In this document: positions 26,101-35,282 of the stretch, in pieces
Numbering within the stretch: the stretch's first letter is position 1
Layout: each line of letters starts with the position of its first letter
NCBI RefSeq assembly: GCF_000150275.1
Contig: NW_002060966.1
Span: 76,415-140,414, forward strand
DNA length: 64,000 nucleotides
Direction of reading: 5' to 3'
Source of the DNA: Trichoplax adhaerens
Taxonomy: Eukaryota; Placozoa; Uniplacotomia; Trichoplacea; Trichoplacidae
Position numbers and translations under genes: made by a program
Notes under the pieces: model-generated
Databases searched by the model: none
Told to the model about the DNA's origin: nothing
What the model saw: the letters and a program-made list of their open reading frames with translations, nothing else

Positions 26101-26880
26101 ATTCTCCATATATAGGTACTAGAAGATCCTCAGAGGATAAAAGCTAAAGCAACATCTGAAACTAAAGGAAAAAGTAGAGAATTGGTACGTATAATAGGAC
26201 AGTAATTTTTTTTTATTTTTTAAAATCTGCGCTAGTTATGTAAAGATGAATTGCGCATACGAAAGATTGCTTGAAATTCAATTTTTTAATATCTCTTAAT
26301 GCTGCTCTATTATTTTCTATAATGTTATGGTAGGATAATGAATTAGCAGTTATGCACGGTGCTAAAGCATTTCGAGAGTTTATTGACAAGAAAAGCACAA
26401 GACTTCCGGAAGTAAGTTTATCTATTTCAAATTCTACCTAGTTCTTGAATGAATAATAACTTCCCTAATAGTATAAATTATGTGAAATTGTCTAAAACTG
26501 TAAACACTATAGTCCGTTTGAAAAGTTGTCAAATTCTTCTTTTAAGAAAATGTAATTTTTAGTTTTTAGATAGCGTTGTGGTTCATAAAGAACCTTATGA
26601 TCGAGATAATACGCTAAGTAAGCTAGGTGGAGAGATCTCAAGGACTGTCTCTGCACGTAAGTTAATACATTTTGTAATATTAAAAGTTAATGCTCTTTCT
26701 ATGTTGTGTTAAGATGTACGACGTGTGTAATAATATTGGCAATAATCTACTCCTATATATTATTGGATCCCAATGCTAAAATATATTAATGTAAAGTTAA
26801 TCGTACAATATACAAATTGTACAAGAAATTATAATAATGAATGCTTTTCATTATCAGATCCTAATGAAGATAAACAGTAA
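23188..26880 (+). CDS. FAM47-family protein, 15 exons, 461 aa
   Basis: Exons: 23188-23258, 23622-23775, 23925-24037, 24517-24628, 24720-24782, 24879-24962, 25084-25275, 25387-25440, 25544-25612, 25706-25831, 25949-26032, 26116-26184, 26334-26411, 26563-26656, 26858-26880. All introns are GT-AG and every junction keeps frame (1386 nt). FAM47 hallmarks, in order: WTFVKHGVDDFRTG (about 50-63), HPLALYPHLEECMPP (135-149), VLDPEL, DFCGWVSSL (273-281), VPIHVVELTNVPPELR (309-324), FGAWYLPTKLWK (357-368), MHGAKAFREFI (404-414). Human FAM47E is reported to bind and stabilise the arginine methyltransferase PRMT5; whether this protein does so is unknown. Low-complexity acidic residues fill 170-260. No signal peptide or membrane segment is seen, so it is intracellular. 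Confidence 0.92.
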
Positions 26881-28294
26881 CCAATACCTGGATAGAATCG
26901 ATAATAATCGTTTTGGACATATTCGGATATAACATAATGTGAATATGGTATATTGATTTTTAATAAAAAGATATTATTAGCTTAGATGCAGCTTTATACG
27001 CCTATATTTTAATAATTTTATTTTCTATTGGACTAAGAAAACAAATTTTATTTACAATTCTGATTTAAAATAATACTAATTATTTAAAACAGTCATTCAT
27101 TGCTTACATTTTATGTCACTCTAAAAACAATAAAATCTTTAACTGTGTTACTTAATCAAATGTGCAAGGTTAAGTTAAATGTTTAAAGACGTATGATACC
27201 GGAATAACTTAGATACATGTATTTGTTAAAAAATTTTTCACGGTTTGAAAACCCCATTAATTAGACAAGAATTCACATTTTATGACGCTTTATCATATTT
27301 AAATTAATCAAATGCTTTTTTTCAAAGTTAAATGTTTGATGAACTTGAATCATTATCTACTACGGATTGTATTTTTTAAGGTTATAATTGTTCACGAATA
27401 CTAACACTCGACCTAGTCTTCGCCAAAAAATATCGGTAGGCCATTCGAGTTGATATTCCAAAGTTATAAGTAAAACATTAATATAAATTACAGCTAAGAT
27501 TGATTTCAGCTAAAATTGGCAAAATTTGTCAGTCAGCATCAGTTAAGCTCAACTTAAGGGTTAGTCCTTGACTAATACCAGAATCGCTACTTCTTATTCA
27601 ACATTTACTTATATAGCGATCCAATTCACCAAGTGCGCTACGGTTTATGAGCAACGCATACAATACAAGTATACATCGTGGGATCGTCGCGTGATACCGT
27701 AACTGTGATGTTTCAGAAGGTTGAAAGTTCGGCATTAGTTGCAATAAAGTACAATAGAATAGTTAATAGAAGAGTAACCCTTATTGAGCTAAAGTAAGAG
27801 AATAATCGTGTAAGATTACGGTGCCGGTAACGACGTTACTAGTCGAATAACTATAGTAGTGTAGAATAGGTAAAGCTTGCAAGCTTACCGTGCAACTACC
27901 AGACTAGCGAGCGAGATAGACGAAAGAAGATAGCTTTTATAATGCTAGGAGCACAGCAGGAGGAAATTATTTATAGGCGCAAATGATTCATGAAAATAGG
28001 TTACTTCTGTGTTAAGCTAGTGCTACGGTATAAGTTAGCTAGAGTACAAGATATTTCCACAGAGTTAATTGTTAAAAATAGATCATACATATTTAGAGAT
28101 CTGTTACAGTCTTAGAATTATGCTACAGTCTAGTGAAAACTAATACTTTTACTAAAGATAGACTATACCGTATTTAGAAGTAAACACTACAGTAACAGTA
28201 CATGTATGCAATCCTAACAGAATCTAAACTAAAAAGCCTATTAATGAAACTTTGTCATAATGTTAGTTAGTAATAATTTATATATTGTGCATTA
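26881..28294. other. Intergenic between convergent genes, nothing recognised
   Basis: Spacer between the 3' ends of the plus-strand FAM47-like gene and the minus-strand PAP2-like gene. It should contain both polyadenylation regions. The part from 27.6 to 28.0 kb is slightly richer in GC but has no supportable ORF. Confidence 0.5.
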
Positions 28295-29068
28295 TTACTG
28301 CTGATAATTATAATGAGACCGTAGGTTAAATGGACACCAAGAACGTATAAAAATAGAATGAACGACACATACAATTAAAGCTGCTGCAATGATATCGACA
28401 GCGTAATGATGTAATGAATATAATGCAGCCCAACTAATCCAAGTAATATAAAATAAAGTGCAGCCAAAGCTTTTAATCGGATATATAAATAATATCACTA
28501 CCGGCCACGCAACATGTAAAGATGGCATAGCGCCAAAGGTAATAGTTGCTGTCGAATATATGCGATGAAACGTAGTTATACCGAGGAGATCATCCACTCG
28601 ACTTAATGCGGCTTCATTTGCAGCTATTAATAGCACATTAGCGTTTTTCGAGTTGTGAGTTTCAACAAACCAAGGAGGTGCGGTAGGATACATGAACTGT
28701 ATTGTAAAAGCAAACATATTCACCCAACCACCACACCATATTAGTTTTAATATCACTGTAATTCTTTTTTCCCCGGCTGTAGCATAAATATAGAAAGAAG
28801 AAATTATAGGTAAAATAAAGTGGAGAATGTAAGGCACGGCTGCTGTGATATCAAGTAATGGATGAGCTATCGAAGAAATCCATTTATGAGGTAAGAGGCC
28901 AAAGAGTTCTTTATCCATAGTCGGAAGAAGGGATATATCCGGCTCTAATGGAAATACTGTGCTACATAGTTCTTTCAGCTGATGATAGTTAGTATAGCAG
29001 TAGATATACAAAACAGATGGCAAGCAAGCTAGCACAGCAGTAAGCATGAGTTGAATATCTTCCTTCAT
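28295..29068 (-). CDS. PAP2_3 / Aur1-type membrane phosphotransferase
   Basis: 257 residues from the first ATG. Multiple hydrophobic segments. The PAP2-superfamily core is clear: PTAPPW at about 128-133, GAMPSLHVAWP (catalytic His about 185) and HHYAVD (about 220-225, His and Asp of the third motif). This spacing is that of inositolphosphotransferase Aur1, sphingomyelin synthase and related PAP2_3 proteins, which transfer a phospho-alcohol headgroup between lipids in Golgi or ER membranes. The substrate cannot be told from sequence. The frame stays open 5' of the ATG up to a TAG preceded by a pyrimidine-rich stretch (TTATTTTAG), so an upstream exon adding residues is possible; I found none with compatible phase. 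Confidence 0.83.
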   Translation of the reverse strand: MKEDIQLMLTAVLACLPSVLYIYCYTNYHQLKELCSTVFPLEPDISLLPTMDKELFGLLPHKWISSIAHPLLDITAAVPYILHFILPIISSFYIYATAGEKRITVILKLIWCGGWVNMFAFTIQFMYPTAPPWFVETHNSKNANVLLIAANEAALSRVDDLLGITTFHRIYSTATITFGAMPSLHVAWPVVILFIYPIKSFGCTLFYITWISWAALYSLHHYAVDIIAAALIVCVVHSIFIRSWCPFNLRSHYNYQQ

Positions 29069-31499
29069 TTTGAGCCAATGATGACATAGAGTCAGCTGAT
29101 TATCTTTAATCAAGTCTGTCTAAAATAAGTTAATATAGAGTTTGCTATAAGTTCATAGAACATCTATGCAACAAAAACTGTATATAGGTTAACAAGGTCA
29201 ATCAAACGGAATTTCGTTAGTTCAAATATTGAACAATTATGCTTATAATATACTTATTAAGCAATGGTCTAAAAATGAAATTTTTTAACTCATTGTTGTA
29301 AGACATAATTAGCAGCCGGAAGACTTATTTTACTGCAGAGAACTACATTAAAACGAACCAACTATCGTCAGGAGGAACAGTAACACCTTTAATTTCTTTT
29401 AGACAAAACTGAACCTCTATTTTATTTAAATATCATCTAATTTATAATCAAACTATATAGACATCAATTATCAGTTTTATAGGTAATTATTATACAACTA
29501 TGTAGTTATCTATTAAAGATATGTCAAAGGTCGTTGATAAATTAATATATTAACGCATTCCTAGACAAGTTACAAATACCATATGGAAACGATATTACGA
29601 CAGCTATGTAAAAATAACCGTAACATCCAAATAGTAATCTAATATACATTAGTTTCAAAAGGGTATAGTAAGATTAAGAAAAAAGAGTCTCTACCTGATA
29701 GAAACGATTGGACTGATTTTGCTTCGGATTTTTCTTTTCTTTATATACCTGATGACTCTGATAAATTCGTCTAACAAGAACAGGAGAATAATAAACAGAA
29801 TTATCGTTATCTGCTTGTTAAAGTTAATCTACATGATCGTTATCCCTTTCAATTTATCTATCATTGGAGATTACTTTCAGCAATAGTCTGTCATTGCACT
29901 TTTCTTGGTATTCATTAAGTAACGATATATATATACATCACTAACAAGGAATACTATTCTGATAATAGCAAACCATACCATACGTATTTCAGGATAAGAT
30001 TTAGGTTTACTTACTTGTCTTCGCAGAGAAGTAACGAAGCCATTCTAAAGTAGGAAATTTTCTACTGGATAAAATTCTTCTTTTATACTGCACGTTAGCG
30101 TGAATAATACAGTTATCAGAAGAGTAAGATAAAGCAAGAAATTGTTTCTCAATTATATATCTATATATATGTTATATATATATTTGTATTATTACTAAAT
30201 ATATATATATAATATATTACTCGCTTTCTATATCGTAACGCCAATTTTCATCCGCATGCATCAGCCTTTTAGCTCCAATACTAGATTTTCTCCTTACAGC
30301 CAGTGCAAGAATTGAGAACGCAGTTGAACAAATAAAAGTAGAAGTTTAAGCCTGCGCACAGTCTTTTATACTATACTTTTCGAGAAAGGACATTTTTCTG
30401 TGCAGTTTGTAATCGTCATCACAATTGAATTGAATAACGACGATAAATGATTACTGCAAACTGAGTATACAACTACTATAAAATTATGGAGAGTTTTAGA
30501 TGTCTTTTCTTTTGTTTTTGGAGCAATTTTAATGTATGATATCCGCTTTTATGACCTTTTGTTTCAGACAAACTCTAAATAACAGTCTGCTATTCCATTG
30601 TTGTCTTTATAAGGATACCATTCGGTATTGTAGTTGTTGGTGCGGAGATTTACATCGGAAGAGGAATCTATATGCAGTACTAAGATGGATTGGATACCTT
30701 GTGAGATGATTGTATCACGACGATTGGATGTTATTATTTTCAAATAAAGTTTTGGAAGTAAATGCTTTGACAATGGATTACCTACGCGAAAGGAGTAGAG
30801 TAGCTATTGCATTGTCTTCCTGCAACTTCTGCGCTCAGCATGATGGGATGTGCAACGATGATTGAATAACAAGCGCTGGCAATGACCACAGGATTTTAAA
30901 CCATACCTGCTGTAATCAAAAGGATTTTTGTAGTACCTTTAATTTTAGGCGTAAAAGTGTTTCGAGAATACTGCATTCGTCTATTTCACGTTACATTGCA
31001 TTCAAGCAAGAAAGCAATGACAATTTGAGAACCGATCGGTCGCTTTGGATACAGGAGGACCGTTAGTATACTTGCTTTACAGTATAAAAGTGCCCTGACA
31101 TCATCCATCAACGATGCTTTAATAGACAACACACTAAAACGTGTACCTATTGATGCTCGAACAGTTTGCGATTTCAAGATATGGCATCGCTATCACCAAG
31201 GTAGTATATGACTAAGCCACTGAAACGCTGAAACCTCATCGAGTATTAACAAGATAAAGCATTGTAGACATTTGCTTTTCGATTTTTGAACGATACTGAT
31301 CATTAGTCAATGTTTCAGTTTATGCTGAAGGCGGTGTCACGGACTACTTCTTGATAAGTATACTAGTCTAACGTAATGCACTTACTTTGAGTTGCTTCTA
31401 CACATTACTATCTTAATCTGTTGAAAGATGTAGTAAGAACATAATACTGCTACTATAACGCCTAAAAAGCACCCTTGTAAAAAGTGGACAACCGGTCGA
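29069..31499. other. Intergenic, no gene recognised
   Basis: No supportable gene. Contains a TA-rich microsatellite at about 30158-30230. Short minus-strand frames at 30.5-31.2 kb show no domain. A minus-strand piece at 29.71-29.81 kb encodes a short hydrophobic stretch and may be chance or a lost exon. Confidence 0.45.
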
Positions 31500-32640
31500 C
31501 CTGCTGTACCACAATCTATAAAATAGCTTTCTACTATAACACCGAAACACTGTCAGCTACAATCATTTCTTCAACTCTATCATGACGGCAACTTCGTGCA
31601 GTAAGATGTGGAAAACTGTGCTTCGAAGATGCTACGCGGCAAACAGTGGCGGAGGACAAGCAACAGTCCTAGCCAACCGCTTTCCCTCATCTGCCTCGCT
31701 GATCATCTTCAAGTTGCCTATACCAAAAGCGTGTTGTTGAACCTTGGATCAAGCTTAGGAACGCTTGCTCTGGTGTCTCAGACGGACAGACTCATTTTGA
31801 TACCAAATGAGTCGATTTGAGTGTACAGTCCTGTACAGTTAGTACAGTACGGTACAGTGAGTAGTGGACTGTCGTCCACAATACAGGGTGCCGACTGCCG
31901 AGTCAACTACGGAATGGAACGGAACGCGGATGCGCACTTCAGCTTCTGGCGGAATGCGCCTGCGTACTTCGGCATTCCGTCAAAGCGTGTAAAATAGAGA
32001 ACATGGTACTGTACGTACTGTACTCCGTGTACAGTACTGTACTGTACTGTACTGTACAGTACTATACAATATACAGTACATAGTACTGTACGTATTAGTA
32101 CGTCCGCATGTCCGTCGTACAGTACAGTACAAGAAATAATTGAATATTGATAATAATAATAATAATGATAATAACTCTATTGTTATTATTGACAATACAG
32201 TACAGTACTGTACAGTACAACTCTACAATCTGCCGTACTGTACAGTATTTGCCAGATTCTGATTGAGAGTTGTACTGTACTGTACTGTACAGTACTGTAC
32301 TGTACAGTACAGTACAGTACACAAAACACTGTACAGTACATGTACTGTAAACTTGTACAGTACTGCACCGTACGAACCTTCAGTACGGTTGTTCATAGCC
32401 ATTACAATACTGTGTGTTAGTGTGAACTCTACAGTCAAGAACACACAATGTACAGTACGTAACAGTGTACTGTACACTGTACTGTCAGTACGGTAGCAAA
32501 CAAAGACAAAAGTTGGTGAACGTCAAACGCAAATGACGGATAATCCAAATCATACCAATCAATTGGAGCCATTTCGATGGTACAGTAGGATGTACGGATG
32601 GACGTCGGCGTGAGTATCGATCTCCTACAGCACCTTGATG
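31500..32640. other. GC-richer block upstream of cathepsin A
   Basis: Base composition is visibly richer in G and C than the surrounding AT-rich DNA. It includes a 70-codon frame (31608-31820) that I do not recognise, an inverted repeat CGGAATGC...GCATTCCG at about 31945-31980, and the GTACAGT palindrome array. No protein-coding call is made. Confidence 0.45.
31820..32500. repeat. GTACAGTACTGTAC palindromic simple-repeat array
   Basis: Dense clusters of the self-complementary units TACAGTA/TACTGTA, most compact at 32025-32120, 32198-32260, 32268-32360 and 32448-32495, with unrelated sequence between. Because the unit is its own near reverse complement, both strands give artefactual frames rich in YCTVQYST-type residues. 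The array could extrude hairpins or cruciforms and lies 240-900 bp upstream of the cathepsin A transcription start. Confidence 0.85.
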
Positions 32641-32770
32641 ACGTCAAGAGGTCAAAAGACCGTCATGTGAGCGTTGGTGCTCGTCTTGTGATCGTGGTGC
32701 AGCAGTGTCACTGCACTTTGGCCGTGACGCATACTGCTTATATAAACTGCAACGCCTCGGTTGGTTGATA
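32639..32770 (+). promoter_or_regulatory. Cathepsin A core promoter: CRE, M-box-like E-box, TATA
   Basis: A perfect CRE palindrome TGACGTCA (32639-32646), an E-box TCATGTGA (32663-32670) of the M-box type bound by MiT/TFE factors, and TATATAAA (32739-32746) precede the inferred transcription start near 32770. Human CTSA belongs to the TFEB-controlled lysosomal set, so an MiT-type box here is plausible. Binding is inferred, not shown. Confidence 0.55.
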
Positions 32771-32838
32771 ACAGCTCCCTCGGTCCTGGCCATCAGCTTG
32801 CTTCGTTGTCACGACTACTTTTGCAAAACCAGTGCTAG

Positions 32839-32966
32839 GTAAGTGATATTGGATTGAAAGTAGATTCTACTGTACAACGGATTTAAAATTGAAACGGTTG
32901 TAAAGGATACTCTTGTATCCAAGTGTAGAAATTCTCTTGCTGATTGCTTTTTTGTCGTTGCAACAG
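32839..32966 (+). other. 5'UTR intron of cathepsin A
   Basis: GTAAGT directly follows CTAG at 32838, and a pyrimidine-rich tract ending TTGCAACAG lies at 32966, ten bases before the translation start. The intron explains why the open frame extends upstream of the true ATG: residues encoded from 32913 are intronic. Confidence 0.75.
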
Positions 32967-32975
32967 AACCATACC

Positions 32976-34364
32976 ATGACTTCAATGCTGCCTATTTTAG
33001 CTTGCTTTGCCTTTTTGGCCTTTGTCACGCAAGCGTTTCCTGGAAACCAGGATATCGTCCATCATTTACCTGGACTGCCAAATCAGCCCAGTTTTAAGCA
33101 TTATTCTGGCTACTTGAATGGATTAAAAACCAACAAATTGCATTATTGGTTTGTCGAAGCAGTCAAGAATCCATCCGATGCTCCGTTACTGTTATGGTTG
33201 AACGGTGGACCAGGTTGCAGCTCATTGGATGGTTTCCTCTCCGAACATGGACCTTTCGCTGTCAAGCCTGACGGCAAAACGTTATACTATCGCCCAACTT
33301 CATGGAATAAATTTGCTAATGTCTTGTATTTAGAATCACCATCTGGTGTTGGCTTTTCTTATAATAGCAACAAAGATTACATTTGGGATGATGATAGTGT
33401 TGCTATGAATAATTTCGTTGCCTTGAAGGACTTTTTCAGGCGATTTCCACAATTTGTCAAGAATGATTTTTTTATCACTGGTGAAAGTTATGGAGGCATT
33501 TACGTTCCTACATTGACCCTTTTAGCCAAAAATGATTCATCCATGAACTTGAAAGGATTTGCTGTTGGTAATGGTATGAGTAGTTATAGACTCAATGATG
33601 ACTCGTTGATCTATTTTGGATACTATCATGGTCTATTTGGTACTGGACTATGGAAAATTTTACATCGTGATTGTTGCACTAATGGCGTATGCAATTTCCA
33701 TAATCCTACCAGTATGAAATGTGTAGAAGCCGTGAATGAGGCCATGGGTTTCATTAACAACGATTTGGATGTTTACAATGTCTATGCAGACTGTTACCAT
33801 AGTACATCGAAAAGTATCCGTCTTCGAGTCGCTTTGTCAAACCTTTTCAGACACTATAAAAAATTTCACCAGCGTCTTCAAGCAGTGAATGGAGGCTTGC
33901 CATGTGTGAACACTACTGCTGAAACGGTTTATTTCAACAGTATGAACGTCAAAAAAGCTCTACATATTCCGTCAGGTTTGCCTCCATGGTCCATCTGTAA
34001 CTTGAAGATCAATGTTCAATATCATCGAACTTATCAACATACCATTACTATTTACCCCAAGTTGATTACCAGCCTGAGAGGTTTATTGTATAACGGTGAC
34101 ATTGATATGGCCTGCAACTTTTTAATGGAAGAATGGTCTATCGATTCGCTCAATTTAACTGTGACTAAGCCACGCCAAGCTTGGTACTATAATGATTTTG
34201 ATGGTAAACAAGTTGGTGGTTATGTCATACGCTATAAGAATTTCGATTATGCCACTGTTCGTGGATCTGGTCATATGGCACCTCAAGATAAACCTGTACC
34301 CACATTCCAGTTACTGAAAAATTTCATCTTTAATAAGCCCTACAGTAATCCTAATGAGCCTTAA
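32976..34364 (+). CDS. CTSA: Lysosomal serine carboxypeptidase, cathepsin A type
   Basis: 462 residues from ATG 32976, chosen because it follows the 5'UTR splice acceptor and starts a hydrophobic signal peptide (MTSMLPILACFAFLAF). Family S10 landmarks: LNGGPGCSSLDG (oxyanion region), GESYGG with nucleophile Ser171, NGDID with the catalytic Asp at about 375, and GSGHMAPQ with His433. AVGNGMSSYRLNDDSL closely follows vertebrate cathepsin A rather than plant or yeast carboxypeptidases. The enzyme removes C-terminal residues in lysosomes; in mammals it also protects beta-galactosidase and neuraminidase. The coding part is a single exon. Polyadenylation signals AATAAA at 34670 and 34770 follow. 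All catalytic residues are present. Confidence 0.95.
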   Translation: MTSMLPILACFAFLAFVTQAFPGNQDIVHHLPGLPNQPSFKHYSGYLNGLKTNKLHYWFVEAVKNPSDAPLLLWLNGGPGCSSLDGFLSEHGPFAVKPDGKTLYYRPTSWNKFANVLYLESPSGVGFSYNSNKDYIWDDDSVAMNNFVALKDFFRRFPQFVKNDFFITGESYGGIYVPTLTLLAKNDSSMNLKGFAVGNGMSSYRLNDDSLIYFGYYHGLFGTGLWKILHRDCCTNGVCNFHNPTSMKCVEAVNEAMGFINNDLDVYNVYADCYHSTSKSIRLRVALSNLFRHYKKFHQRLQAVNGGLPCVNTTAETVYFNSMNVKKALHIPSGLPPWSICNLKINVQYHRTYQHTITIYPKLITSLRGLLYNGDIDMACNFLMEEWSIDSLNLTVTKPRQAWYYNDFDGKQVGGYVIRYKNFDYATVRGSGHMAPQDKPVPTFQLLKNFIFNKPYSNPNEP

Positions 34365-35282
34365 ATAGTATTTTTTCCCATTTTTCGAATCGATAGTAAA
34401 TTCAGTGTTGTAATTCTAGTGTTACTAAGTAATTTTCAAATAATTTTTTTGAAAACCGATCTATCATCCATGTTGTGCTTGTAAAAAGTTCAATGTGCAT
34501 TGATACTTGCAAACAAATGCATCTTTATATAATAAGTAGTATATATATACGATTATACATATGTAGAAATGTAAAATAGCCGATGCCTTAACCATTTATT
34601 ATCAAGTTGTATTTCTGGTTATCACGACTTCAAGATGGTGAACTACTTGCTCATTGTTAAGGATCAATTAATAAATTGAAAAATTTTATCTAGACTGTAT
34701 AGAAAAGATTCATCGTTACAATGACTATACTCAATTTAAATGTATGTCATGATTTTATTTGAGGTGTTTAATAAATTTTTATACTTTTTATACAGCCATA
34801 TAGTTGTACAGAATTGATCGATGAATGCATGCCATTGGTATTTTATTTCTAATCCGGTTAATGTGCATTGCAGCGATATTGTATTCTACTCACATAGGGT
34901 ATTTGATCTATTTATTTACTTACATTAATTTGACGGGTGTAGTGCTAAACACTATATGTAATTTGCAGTGATTTGTATAGTACAGTAGAAAGCGTTATAG
35001 TAGCCAACTTTAATCCCGAGCTATCAATTCTGATTTTCACTCTTAATATACTGTATTTCCCTTGCACCAAGTGAGCATCCAAGCGCTGTGGTTTTGTTTA
35101 CTATTACTAATTACGACAGCAAAAGAATCATAGTCATTAGCCAATCGGCAATTACATTCACTACAGTATGTTTCATTTCTTTTCTAAATGATGCATATCT
35201 GATATTAAAAATTGCTTCTATTCATGACAAGATTTCTGAACCTACAATTACTTCAAAAGGAATCAATATCGTAGCTACAATA
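34365..35282. other. Cathepsin A 3' flank and spacer
   Basis: Contains two AATAAA signals (34670, 34770) suited to cathepsin A. The frame of the next ORF is open back to 35088 without an ATG, and that extra stretch lacks similarity to the rest of the protein. Confidence 0.5.

Noticed and set aside
29701-29830. Upstream exon of the PAP2-like gene encoding a hydrophobic helix
   Set aside because: No start codon, and both candidate donors are phase 2, giving a stop after the downstream acceptor.
31980-32500. Several overlapping ORFs on both strands in the GTACAGT region
   Set aside because: They consist of YCTVQYST-type residues produced by the palindromic repeat in every frame.
32913-32975. 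Upstream in-frame ATG for cathepsin A
   Set aside because: It lies inside the inferred 5'UTR intron; the signal peptide starts cleanly at 32976.
35088-35282. GTG-initiated extension of the transposase-like ORF
   Set aside because: No ATG, and residues lack the character of the rest; the first ATG at 35283 is preferred.
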